64,000 nt of DNA from Streptomyces sp. 71268 (GTDB lineage: Bacteria; Actinomycetota; Actinomycetes; Streptomycetales; Streptomycetaceae). Each line of letters opens with the position of its first letter. Position 1 is the stretch's first letter. This document shows positions 16,892-25,467 of the stretch, piece by piece. The DNA lies in NCBI RefSeq assembly GCF_029392895.1, contig NZ_CP114200.1, forward strand, positions 7,942,501 through 8,006,500. Reading direction: 5' to 3'. A program made the position numbers and the translations under genes. The notes under the pieces are model-generated. The model did not search any database. It had not been told where the DNA came from and saw nothing but the letters and a program-made list of their open reading frames with translations.

Positions 16892-18388
16892 TCAGGTGTG
16901 GCCCGGCGGCTGGCGCGGGACCGCGCGGGCGGGGGGCTCGCGCAGGTAGTTGCTGATGGCCGCCGCGCAGACCTGCCGGACCGGCCACCCAAGGGCCCGC
17001 GCGGCGCGCTCCGCGTCGGCCAGCTCCGGCTGCACCGTGACCTCACCGCCCGGCACGTCGGCGATCTTGACCGGCACGTACTGCTCCCGCCCTGGCGGAC
17101 CGACGGCCACCGTTACCACCCGGCGCGGCAACGTCGTACGCCGCTGCACGGACCAGCGCACGCCCAACGTCGTGGTGTGCCGCAGCAGTACGTCGGTGAC
17201 GGCGGGCCGCACCTCGGCCGCGCACAGCGCCGTCACCAGCCGACCCGGCCGACCACGGCGGCCGACGGTACCGATCGTCCAGCAGTCCCACGCCCCGGCC
17301 GCGCGCAACGCGTCGAGCACCGACGGCCACAACCGCGGGTCCAGGTCGTCCACGGTGCTCTCGACCACCACGACCTCACCCGAGACCGCGGCCGACGGCA
17401 CGTCAAGCGCCTCGCCCAGCACGACGCGGGTGATGTTGGGCCCCTCGGCGGTGTCCCGGCCGCCCCCGCCGACGCCGACCGCGCGCACCGTCATCGCGGG
17501 CATGGGCCCCGGCGTGGCCACCGCCGCCACCAGCGCGGCCCCGGTCGGCGTCGTACGCTCCCCGGTCAGCTCGCCCGCGGCCAGCGCGAGCCCGTGCCGC
17601 GCGGCGATACGGAGCACGGCGGGCACCGGCACCGGCAGTTGGCCGTGGGCGCTGTCGACGTGCCCGCTGCCCGCCGCCAGCGCGGAGCACGTCACCTGGG
17701 CGTCCGCGGCCAGCAACCCCAGGTCGGCCAGGGCCGCCGCGCAACCCACCACGTCCGCCAGCGCGTCGTGCGCGCCGACCTCGTGGAAGTGCACCTGCTC
17801 CGGCGTCGTGCCGTGCACCCGCGCCTCGGCCTCCGCGAGCAGTTCGAAGACCCGGCGCGCGAAGCGGGCGACATCGGGCGCGAGGCGCGCGGCGGCGAGC
17901 AGCGCGAGCACCTGCGGCAGACGCCGGGCCCGATCGGGGACGGACGGCTGTTCCACGTGGGCCCGCAGGCAGGCGAACCCACCGCGCCGCGCGGGCCGGG
18001 TGCGCACCGCGAGGCCGGGCACGTCGAGGGCGGCCACCGCGTCGGCCACCACGCGCGGGTCGGCCCCCGCGTCCACCAGCGCGGCCAGCAGCATGTCGCC
18101 CGCGACGCCGGCGGTGCAGTCCAGGTGCGCCGCCCGCACCGGCGCGCCGTCCACGCCCGCCGGCGCCGACGCGCCCGGGGCCGCCTCGGTGCCCGGCGGC
18201 CCCTGCGGCTCGGCCGTGTCGCAGGGCTCCGGGGCGGCGGGCACGGCCGGTGGCGCGGAGCCCTGCCGGGGCTCGGCCACCGGGCGGGACCCGGCGCGCG
18301 GGGGAGCCTGCGGCGGCTGCGGCGCGGTGGGCGCCGGTCGCTCCGTGGGCGTGGTCGAGGCCGGCCCCGCCTCGGGGGGTTCGCTCAT
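16892..18388 (-). CDS. larC: Nickel-pincer cofactor biosynthesis protein LarC (nickel insertion)
   Basis: About 498 residues. LarC inserts nickel into the dithiocarboxylated nicotinate nucleotide, the last step of pincer cofactor synthesis. The family start is clear (HLDCTAGVAGDMLLAALVDAG), with VHFHEVGAHDALADVVG, GSGHVDSAHGQLPVPVPAVL, ERTTPTGAALVAA and, in the C-terminal domain, ESTVDDLDPRLWPSVLDALR and a final VPVKIADVPGGEVTVQPE. Both halves are in one frame, unlike Lactobacillus, where larC needs a programmed frameshift. The first 85-90 residues are a Pro/Ala-rich extension. ATG 18388 has GGAG at 9 nt; GTG 18523, overlapping larB by 8 nt, is the alternative start. Confidence 0.88.
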   Translation of the reverse strand: MSEPPEAGPASTTPTERPAPTAPQPPQAPPRAGSRPVAEPRQGSAPPAVPAAPEPCDTAEPQGPPGTEAAPGASAPAGVDGAPVRAAHLDCTAGVAGDMLLAALVDAGADPRVVADAVAALDVPGLAVRTRPARRGGFACLRAHVEQPSVPDRARRLPQVLALLAAARLAPDVARFARRVFELLAEAEARVHGTTPEQVHFHEVGAHDALADVVGCAAALADLGLLAADAQVTCSALAAGSGHVDSAHGQLPVPVPAVLRIAARHGLALAAGELTGERTTPTGAALVAAVATPGPMPAMTVRAVGVGGGGRDTAEGPNITRVVLGEALDVPSAAVSGEVVVVESTVDDLDPRLWPSVLDALRAAGAWDCWTIGTVGRRGRPGRLVTALCAAEVRPAVTDVLLRHTTTLGVRWSVQRRTTLPRRVVTVAVGPPGREQYVPVKIADVPGGEVTVQPELADAERAARALGWPVRQVCAAAISNYLREPPARAVPRQPPGHT

Positions 18389-18515
18389 CGCGTGCGTCTC
18401 CATGTCGTGTCGCGGCCCGCTGTCCACGCGGGCCAGTGGCGCCTGGTACGCCTCGTCCGTCCCGGGCCGAGCGGGCCCCGCGCCCAGCGGCCGCGCGCCG
18501 TGGGCCGGACCCGGC

Positions 18516-19205
18516 TCAGTCACCGTGCACCGCGTTGATCACCTTCGCCGCGTGGACCGCGGCCCCGAAGCCGTTGTCGATGTTGACGACCGTCAGGCCG
18601 GGCGCGCAGGCGGAGAGCATCGAGCCCAGGGCGGTGACGCCACCCGACGCCACCCCGTACCCCACGCTCGTGGGCACCCCGACCACCGGCGCGCGCAACA
18701 GTCCGGCCACCACGCTGGGCAGGGCGCCGTCCATGCCGGCTACGACGAGCGCGCAGTCGACGTCGTGCAACCGTGGCAACTGCGCGAACAGCCGGCCGAT
18801 ACCCGCGACGCCCACGTCGTCCACGAGCGTGGCCCCCACCCCCAGCGCCGCCAGCGTGGCCAGGCACTCGCGCGCCACCGGCAGGTCGCAAGTTCCGGCC
18901 GTCAGCACGCCGACCCTCCCGCGCGGCGGCGGCAGCGGGCCCACCGTGACCGTCCGCGCCACCTCGTCCACGCGTACGGGGTCGGTGCCGAACGCGGTGG
19001 GCGCGGCGGCCAGCACCTCCTTCGGGCACCGGGTTGCCAGGGCCGGCGCGCCCGGGTCACCCGCGCGCAGCTCGGCCAGCAGCCGCAACGTCTGGGCCAC
19101 CGTCTTGGCCTGCGCGAACACCACCTCCGGCACCCCGGTCCGGTCGCGCCGCGCCACATCGAGCCTGGCGTAGTCGGCCACCCGCAGGGCCTCGGTCTCG
19201 CTCAC
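18516..19205 (-). CDS. larB: Nickel-pincer cofactor biosynthesis protein LarB
   Basis: A 229-residue LarB, which carboxylates and hydrolyses nicotinic acid adenine dinucleotide to pyridinium-3,5-biscarboxylic acid mononucleotide, the first committed step. The N-terminal part (ARLDVARRDRTGVPEVVFAQAKT) is typical, and the PurE-like C-terminal domain shows GVLTAGTCDLPVARECLATL, VVAGMDGALPSVVAGLLRAPVVGVPTSVGYG and the closing VVNIDNGFGAAVHAAKV. GTG 19205 overlaps the larE stop by 4 nt (GTGA), implying coupled translation. A 598-residue frame that joins it to the larE region is an artefact of overlap. Confidence 0.93.
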   Translation of the reverse strand: MSETEALRVADYARLDVARRDRTGVPEVVFAQAKTVAQTLRLLAELRAGDPGAPALATRCPKEVLAAAPTAFGTDPVRVDEVARTVTVGPLPPPRGRVGVLTAGTCDLPVARECLATLAALGVGATLVDDVGVAGIGRLFAQLPRLHDVDCALVVAGMDGALPSVVAGLLRAPVVGVPTSVGYGVASGGVTALGSMLSACAPGLTVVNIDNGFGAAVHAAKVINAVHGD

Positions 19206-20218
19206 GAGGCGCCCTCGACCACCGCGCGCGGGGCGCCACCCTGCCGCGGGCCGGCGGGCCGCGGCACGAGAGGGCCGGCGCGCCCCGTACGGCACCGCCC
19301 GGGGCCGGGCCCAAGACCAGGTCCGGCGTGCCCCGGCCCGAGGCTCACGGCGCCGGAGCGGTAGCGGGCCACCGAGCCCGGGCCGAGCCGCGTCGCCACC
19401 GCCACGCGGCGCAGCAACGCGCCGGCCCGCTCCGGCCGCCCGTCGAGCCAGTCGTACGCGGGCGGCCCCAGCTCGACACGGAAGTCCGCCGCCAGAAGTC
19501 GCACCCGTACGTCGGTGACCGGTACGCGGCCGGCCGCCAGCTCCGCGCGGACCAACTCCTCGGCCCGCTCCACCAGCGCGAGCCGCTCGCGCGTCACCGG
19601 CACCCCGACCGCCACCCGCGACGAGAGGCAGGGCGTGCCCGGCTTCTCCGCGACCGACAGTCCCCACGCGGCGGCCACGGCGCGCACCTCGCGCTTGCCC
19701 AGGCCGGCGTCGGCCAGCGGCTCGGCGACGCCGAGTTCCGCCGCCGCGCGCAGCCCCGGCCGGTGCGCGGCCCGCCGGTCGTCGCGGTGCGTGCCCGTCG
19801 CGACGCCGTGGAACCCGCGCTCGGCCGCCACGTCGGCCACGCGCGCCAGCACGGTGCGCTTGCAGAAGTAGCAGCGGTCCCCGGAATTCTCCCGGTAGCC
19901 GGGGACCGTCCACTCGTCGGTGGCCACCACGACTAGCTCGGCGCCGATCTCCGCCGCCGCGCGCCGGGCGCCGCGCAGTTCGTCCCTGGCCAGAGCCGGG
20001 GAGTCCGCGATGACCGCGAGTGTGCCCGTACGACCCCAGGTCCGTACCGCGGCGGCGAGGACCACCGTGGAATCGACGCCGCCGGAAAACGCGACGGCCA
20101 GGGGGGCGTGCCCGGACAGACTCGAAAGCAGGGCGGCCGCCCCGGGGATGTGCCCGGTTCGTTGCTCGCTCCCGCTTTCGCTTTCGCCTTCGCCGAGCAT
20201 CGTGCTCTTGCGCGTCAA
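19202..20218 (-). CDS. larE: ATP-dependent sulfur transferase LarE
   Basis: A 338-residue PP-loop enzyme that adenylates the cofactor precursor and introduces sulfur during pincer nucleotide synthesis. The PP-loop is SGGVDST at 45-51; ADSPALARDELRGA follows as in LarE. Cysteines sit at 116 and 119 (CYFCK) and at 197 (KPGTPCLSSR, the position of the sacrificial Cys176 in L. plantarum). A three-cysteine pattern is what LarE enzymes using an iron-sulfur cluster show, so catalytic rather than sacrificial sulfur donation is possible; this is inference. The C-terminal 60 residues are a Gly/Pro/Arg tail. TTG 20218 is preferred because GAGGAGAAAGG precedes it; ATG 20200 is the alternative. Confidence 0.92.
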   Translation of the reverse strand: MTRKSTMLGEGESESGSEQRTGHIPGAAALLSSLSGHAPLAVAFSGGVDSTVVLAAAVRTWGRTGTLAVIADSPALARDELRGARRAAAEIGAELVVVATDEWTVPGYRENSGDRCYFCKRTVLARVADVAAERGFHGVATGTHRDDRRAAHRPGLRAAAELGVAEPLADAGLGKREVRAVAAAWGLSVAEKPGTPCLSSRVAVGVPVTRERLALVERAEELVRAELAAGRVPVTDVRVRLLAADFRVELGPPAYDWLDGRPERAGALLRRVAVATRLGPGSVARYRSGAVSLGPGHAGPGLGPGPGRCRTGRAGPLVPRPAGPRQGGAPRAVVEGAS

Positions 20219-20388
20219 GAATCCGCGCCTTTCTCCTCAGGAGTGATCGGTGGCACGTTCGGCGGCGACTCGGGCCGCGCGGCACCGCGCGGGGCGGGCG
20301 CCGACGACGCACGCCGCGCCTCCGCCGTCGGGTCGCCGCCCGGGTCGCCCACTGTCAGTCGGCCGCCGGGCGTCGGTCGCGCGCCCTG

Positions 20389-20646
20389 TCAGGTCCGCAG
20401 TCCGGCCTCGGCGAGGTCGCGGCCGGTCTCGATCCATTCCGCGATCTGCCGCAGGGTGAGGTCGCGGGTGACGTCCTCGTCGCTGACCCGCAGGCCCGTG
20501 CGTTCCGCGAGCACCAGGGAGAATTCCAAAAGGGCGAGGGAATCCAGCTCCAACTCCTCAAGCGTGGCTTCCGGGCGCAGTACGGCCTGGTCCACCTCGA
20601 ACTGTTCGGCCAGAATTTCCGTGATGACGCCAAAGGCATCGCTCAT
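20389..20646 (-). CDS. Stand-alone acyl carrier protein of the lar/lipid locus
   Basis: An 85-residue acidic acyl carrier protein. The phosphopantetheine attachment site is Ser36 in ELDSLALLEF, and the four-helix pattern (FGVITEILAEQFEV, LALLEFSLVLAERTG, TLRQIAEWIETGRD) is normal. It is not the fatty-acid-synthase ACP, which lies beside fab genes, so it probably carries a dedicated acyl chain to the reductase or the acyltransferase encoded downstream. It is the first gene of the leftward locus, 170 nt before larE; that gap shows no convincing terminator. The ATG follows a GGAG-type site. Confidence 0.9.
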   Translation of the reverse strand: MSDAFGVITEILAEQFEVDQAVLRPEATLEELELDSLALLEFSLVLAERTGLRVSDEDVTRDLTLRQIAEWIETGRDLAEAGLRT

Positions 20647-20709
20647 CGATGTGCACTCCTCGCCTGGTGGTGCTGCGCGTTCTCAAAGCGCTGTGCGCGC
20701 GGCCTCAAG

Positions 20710-20730
20710 TGTCCCGACAGGGGCGGGACA
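20710..20730. promoter_or_regulatory. Inverted repeat upstream of the lar/lipid locus
   Basis: TGTCCCG (20710-20716) and CGGGACA (20724-20730) are perfect complements around 7 nt, 64 bp upstream of the acyl carrier protein ATG. It differs from the TACGA-type operator, so a second regulator could act here. Confidence 0.45.
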
Positions 20731-20891
20731 TGAACAAACCGGCCGGCGATCTTTCACTCATTTGCAGTCGTGGCCCGGAACGCGAAAACGAAAAGCATAT
20801 CGAGCGACTTTCACGCGCGATCGTCGTCGGCGGCGAGGAGCGCGGGTCCCGTATCGAGACGACGAAGGCCCTTCGCTTTTCCCGGGCGGTG

Positions 20892-20915
20892 TTGTACGAT
20901 TTCCGTCGTAGTACG
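20892..20915 (+). promoter_or_regulatory. Operator upstream of the ArsR-type gene
   Basis: TTGTACGA, six bases, then TCGTAGTACG; the core TACGA-N6-TCGTA (20895-20910) is a perfect inverted repeat. It ends 66 bp before the GTG start. The same sequence and spacing occur at 11553-11576 before the old yellow enzyme gene, indicating one regulator for both. Confidence 0.65.
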
Positions 20916-20980
20916 GCGGATGGCAAAATACGGCGCGCCCCTGCCGTGCCCCGCCGTTCGGAGCAGCGTGAGGAGCAGCC

Positions 20981-21343
20981 GTGGCAACTCAGCAGGCCCC
21001 CGCCCCGTCGGGCCGGGTACTCGACCACCCGGACGTCGACGAGATCCGCCTCGAACACGTGCTGCACGCGCTGTCCGACCCCATGCGCCTGCGCATCGTG
21101 TGCCGGCTCGCCACCGACGGCGGCGAGCTGGCCTGCTCCGTCTTCGACCTGCCGGTGAGCAAGTCCACCTGTACCCACCACTTCCGCGTGCTGCGCGAGA
21201 GCGGCGTCATCCAGCAGATCTACCGCGGCACCGCCAAGATGAGCCTGCTGCGCGAGCAGGAGCTGGAGCGCCTGTTCCCCGGCCTGTTGGACAGCGTGCT
21301 GACCGCCGCCCACCACCAGGAACAGCGCCTGGCCGCGCGCTGA
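20981..21343 (+). CDS. ArsR/helix-turn-helix family transcriptional regulator
   Basis: A 120-residue winged-helix regulator. The DNA-binding core is LHALSDPMRLRIVCRL, then VSKSTCTHHFRVLRESGVI as recognition helix and wing. The classical ArsR metal motif (ELCVCDL) is absent; two cysteines (ACSVFDLPVSKSTC) and a C-terminal His pair (AAHHQ) exist, so metal or thiol sensing cannot be excluded. Proteins of this subgroup are often encoded next to NADH:flavin oxidoreductases, and the shared operator links this one to the gene at 10399-11517. GTG 20981 has AGGAG 5-6 nt upstream. It is divergent from the lar/lipid locus and may control it too. Confidence 0.88.
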   Translation: MATQQAPAPSGRVLDHPDVDEIRLEHVLHALSDPMRLRIVCRLATDGGELACSVFDLPVSKSTCTHHFRVLRESGVIQQIYRGTAKMSLLREQELERLFPGLLDSVLTAAHHQEQRLAAR

Positions 21344-21350
21344 ACCACGA

Positions 21351-21385
21351 GCCCCGCCGCGGCCGACCGGGCCGACGGCGGGGGC
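21351..21385. terminator. Terminator between convergent genes
   Basis: CCCCGCCG (21352-21359) pairs with CGGCGGGG (21376-21383), just past the ArsR-type stop and 10 nt from the end of the leftward ferredoxin reductase gene. Confidence 0.65.
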
Positions 21386-21394
21386 CCCGTGCCC

Positions 21395-22798
<1,404 letters not shown>

Positions 22799-22989
22799 GG
22801 CGGAACTCCTTCCCGCTGGGTTTCCAGCATGGCACCGGCGCGGGCGCGGCGGGAGGCGTGCGCCCACCGGAGCCGACCGCCCCCACCACCGGCGCGACCG
22901 CGGCTCGGGCGCCGGGCGCCCCGCCGCCGAGCTCACCCGAGCCCACGGGCCGCCGCTCGGAGCACGCGCCGGCGTACGCTCCCCGGCGG

Positions 22990-23745
22990 TCAGGTGTGGG
23001 ACACCGCGGGCCCGGCAGCGTCCGCGTCGTCATCGGAGGCGGGCGTGGGCCCGCTCCGGCCGGCCGGCGTGGTCGGCGGGGCGGACGCCTGCGGGGCGGA
23101 CGTACGTTGCGGGGCTCCGGTGGGCGCGTCCGGCGCGTCGTCCGAGGCCGGCGGGTCACCCTGTTCCCAGTCGAGGCCGTAGCGGTGGAAGAGTTCCGCG
23201 CGCAGCCGCGCCGTCGGCATCGGCGCACCGGGCAGCAGGACGGCCACGACGGCGCCCATCAGGAGGGCGCGCAGCAGCCGGTAGTCGGTGTCGGGGTCGT
23301 CACTGCCGTACGCGACCACCGTCTCCCGAAGCAGCTCGGCCAGCCGTTGCTGCTCGGCGCACTGGATGAAGCCCTCCGCCTGCAGGATGCCCGCCATGTG
23401 CGTACGCATCAGCCGGGGCCGGTCCCGGGCGAGGCCGAGGATCGCGTCGATGGCCCGGGCCAGCAGCTCGCGCCCCGCGTCGTCGCCGGTCGGTACGGGT
23501 TCGCGGGCCAGCGCCGCCGCCAGTTCGGTGTGCATCAGCCGGTGCACGGCGGACTGGAGGAGCTGGCGCTTCCCGGGAAAGTAGTACGACACCAGGCCGC
23601 GTGCGGCGCCCGCGCGATCGGCGATGCTCGCGAGCGTCGTGGCCTCGTAGCCGTACTCATCGACAAGATCGACGGTCGCCTGGAGCAGACGCTGTTGGGA
23701 GCGTCGGCGCAACTCCTCATTGACCGATGCGCTGCGCGGGGACAT
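22990..23745 (-). CDS. TetR family transcriptional regulator
   Basis: A 251-residue TetR-type repressor. The N-terminal helix-turn-helix is ATVDLVDEYGYEATTLASIADRAGAARGLVSYYFPGKRQLL, split by the normal turn; the ligand domain follows to about residue 195, and the last 50 residues are a Pro/Ala/Ser/Asp-rich tail without structure. ATG 23745 follows AGGAG at good spacing. A 13-bp palindrome sits between its likely -10 box and the start, as expected for autorepression. The genes it controls are not evident; the divergent neighbour is a small unknown gene at 24158. Confidence 0.9.
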   Translation of the reverse strand: MSPRSASVNEELRRRSQQRLLQATVDLVDEYGYEATTLASIADRAGAARGLVSYYFPGKRQLLQSAVHRLMHTELAAALAREPVPTGDDAGRELLARAIDAILGLARDRPRLMRTHMAGILQAEGFIQCAEQQRLAELLRETVVAYGSDDPDTDYRLLRALLMGAVVAVLLPGAPMPTARLRAELFHRYGLDWEQGDPPASDDAPDAPTGAPQRTSAPQASAPPTTPAGRSGPTPASDDDADAAGPAVSHT

Positions 23746-23765
23746 GCTGTAACTCCTGCGTTGAC

Positions 23766-23784
23766 TGGCTCGAAGCCAATATAC
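23766..23784 (-). promoter_or_regulatory. Promoter and palindrome of the TetR gene
   Basis: On the minus strand a TATATT -10-like box (23784-23779) is directly followed by TGGCT-TCG-AGCCA (23778-23766), a perfect 5+3+5 palindrome 21 bp before the ATG. This fits autorepression by the TetR protein. Confidence 0.5.
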
Positions 23785-24157
23785 TCAGTGGGTCTCCGGT
23801 TGTCCGCCCCTTCTGAACAGGGCGAACGCCGGTTTGGCCGCCGATTTCGGGCGACGCGGGGGATCGTCCGAAATCGGCGGTCGCTACGAGGGCAAGACAG
23901 CCAGCGACCGTGGTCACAGCCGTGGGTGGAAGCGGACTCGCGGTCGGCCCGGCGCTCTCGATTGGGCCGCGGCGGCGGAAACCGCCGGCCGGCAAGCGGG
24001 TCGACATGACCGCGCTGTCGCACCGGCCTCGGTGACCCCACCCTCGCACCGCGCACCCAGCACGCACCCCCGCCACGCAGCACTCTCCCGTCCCCGGGAC
24101 CCCGGTCTACCCGCGAGTAGGCGTTCTCGCCCGGGCGGCTACGGGAAGGCTGACCGC
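23785..24157. other. Divergent intergenic region with a long inverted repeat
   Basis: About 370 bases between the TetR promoter and the small gene at 24158. The only notable structure is the 13-bp inverted repeat at 23838-23880; open frames across it look spurious. Confidence 0.5.
23838..23880. repeat. 13-bp inverted repeat in a divergent region
   Basis: CCGCCGATTTCGG (23838-23850) and CCGAAATCGGCGG (23868-23880) are perfect complements separated by 17 nt. Both flanking genes point away from it, so it is not an ordinary terminator; an operator or structured RNA is possible. Confidence 0.6.
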
Positions 24158-24415
24158 GTGAACGCATACGAGTGGGATCGCACGACGATGGCCATGATCG
24201 CTTGCGCACTCGCCAACGACAGCGACGGCGCGGGCGCCCTACTGGAGCCCCTGGACGACCGTGACCTGCGCCACGTCGTCGTCCGGCTGGCCGCGATGGC
24301 CGCCGAGGCGCTCGTCACCGAGGCCGACCACGCCGGCTCCGACCGCGAGGAGGTCATCGCGCGCTGGCGCGCCAGCATCCTCGCCCACGAGGCCCGGCAC
24401 GACGCCGCCGGCTGA
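24158..24415 (+). CDS. Small conserved-looking protein of unknown function
   Basis: An 85-residue acidic, soluble, mostly helical protein (MAMIACALANDSDGAGALLE, LRHVVVRLAAMAAEALVTEA, IARWRASILAHEARHDA). I do not recognise a named family; short helical proteins of this make-up are common in Streptomyces. GTG 24158 follows GAAGG at about 9 nt, and third-position GC is high, both supporting a real gene. The longer frame reaching 23834 crosses the inverted repeat and is rejected. It is convergent with the HAD hydrolase gene. Confidence 0.65.
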   Translation: MNAYEWDRTTMAMIACALANDSDGAGALLEPLDDRDLRHVVVRLAAMAAEALVTEADHAGSDREEVIARWRASILAHEARHDAAG

Positions 24416-24587
24416 CCGCCCGGCGGCGAGCCCGCCTCGCCGCCCCGCCCATCGCGGCCGGCAGGGGTGACGCCCTCGGCCCGGCTGCCGGGCCGGGGCC
24501 CAGTGCCGTACCGGGGCGCGCGCCCGCGTGTGCCCGCCGGCCACCGCCCGGGGTGGGCCCGGGCGGTGGCCGCGACCGGCTCGGGCC

Positions 24588-25283
24588 TCAACCGGCGAGG
24601 TCGAGCACGGGCCGCAGGCCGTCGGGGCGCTGGTCCACCGGGAGGTGGTCCACGAAGTGCACCTGGCAGCCGATCGCCGCCGCGCCGCCGTCCGCCCGCC
24701 GGCTGTCACCGACCATGACCGTCTCGGGCGCGCTCGTCCCGAGGGTGGCGCAGGCGAGCTGGAACAGGGCGGGGTTCGGTTTCGTGATGCCGTGCTCGAA
24801 GGAGAGCAGGTAGGCGTCGACGAACCGGTCGAGCCCGTGCCGGTGGAAGACCGGGCGCAGGTCCCACCCGATGTTGCTCACCACGGCTATCCGTACCCCG
24901 CGCTCCCGCAGCCCGGCCAGCACCTCGGCGGCGTCGGGGTACGGCTCCCAGGCCACCGGGTCCTTGTGGCGCTCGTACAGCGCCTCGTGGAGCCCCGCGT
25001 ACGGGAGGCTGACCTGGCGGGCCTGCGCGAGATAGGCGGCGCGGTGCTGGCTGCCGCTCAGGTCGCGCGCGTGCCAGTCGGCGGCCAGGTGGGCGGGCAC
25101 GTCGCGCGGCGCGGTGCCCCCGGGTTGGGCGCCCACGGCCCGCAACTCGTGGAGGGCGCGGGCGAACTCCGGTGGCGCCAGGTCGAGCCCCACCGCGTCC
25201 AGTCCGGCGCGCAGCCAGCGCTCGGCCGGCTCGACGCGGAAGAGGGTTCCGGAGAAGTCAAAGAGTGTGCCCTTGGCCGTCAT
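24588..25283 (-). CDS. HAD family hydrolase
   Basis: A 231-residue haloacid-dehalogenase-like phosphatase. All four motifs can be read: DFSGTLF at 8-14 (Asp nucleophile position, second Asp replaced by Ser), VVSNIGW for motif II Ser, KPNPALF for motif III Lys, and GDSRRAD for motif IV Asp. A helical cap lies between motifs I and II. The second Asp (acid/base) of motif I is missing (DxSGT), which is seen in dehalogenase-like and some phosphatase members, so the reaction is open. ATG 25283 begins MTAKGTLFDFSG. It is divergent from the TetR gene at 25459, which may regulate it. Confidence 0.85.
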   Translation of the reverse strand: MTAKGTLFDFSGTLFRVEPAERWLRAGLDAVGLDLAPPEFARALHELRAVGAQPGGTAPRDVPAHLAADWHARDLSGSQHRAAYLAQARQVSLPYAGLHEALYERHKDPVAWEPYPDAAEVLAGLRERGVRIAVVSNIGWDLRPVFHRHGLDRFVDAYLLSFEHGITKPNPALFQLACATLGTSAPETVMVGDSRRADGGAAAIGCQVHFVDHLPVDQRPDGLRPVLDLAG

Positions 25284-25422
25284 GGCGGCATGATGCCCGC
25301 CCGCGACGCCCCCGTGTTCCGTCTCCCGAACACGGCCGGATTCCGCCAGCGAAGCCGCGCCGTCGCGCCACGCCCCCGCACCACCCCGCGCGCCGGCGCG
25401 AGCCCGTCGGCCGGGTTGTCGT

Positions 25423-25467
25423 TCGACAGCGACTGAACAAGCGTTTAATCTATTGAACGTGTGTTCA
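25423..25467 (+). promoter_or_regulatory. Leaderless promoter with tandem TetR operators
   Basis: TCGACA (25423-25428), 17 bp, then TAATCT (25446-25451) form a good -35/-10 pair. Transcription would start at or near the GTG at 25459, so the mRNA is probably leaderless. Two operator-like palindromes overlap it: TGAAC-N4-GTTTA (25434-25447) and perfect TGAAC-N4-GTTCA (25454-25467), 20 bp apart. Confidence 0.6.

Larger units (their letters stand above)
20647..20980. promoter_or_regulatory. Divergent promoter region, acyl carrier protein / ArsR-type regulator
   Basis: A 334-bp region between the leftward lar/lipid locus and the rightward ArsR-type gene, less GC-rich than its surroundings. It holds an inverted repeat near the leftward gene (20710-20730) and the shared operator near the rightward gene (20892-20915). 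Promoter hexamers cannot be assigned with confidence. Confidence 0.6.

Noticed and set aside
19202..20218. Considered as a generic NAD or GMP synthase-type PP-loop protein
   Set aside because: The CYFCK and PCLSSR segments and the larB/larC neighbours identify LarE.
18516..20312. A 598-residue frame suggesting a LarE-LarB fusion
   Set aside because: Only the last 229 residues are LarB; the rest is a shadow of larE. GTG 19205 overlaps the larE stop.
20710..20730. Considered as a terminator for the lar/lipid locus
   Set aside because: It lies upstream of the first gene of the locus; an operator is more sensible.
20981..21343. Considered as a nickel-sensing NmtR-type repressor because of the nearby lar genes
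   Set aside because: The defining metal-ligand set could not be matched; only a C-terminal His pair and two Cys are present, so metal sensing stays an open possibility, not a call.
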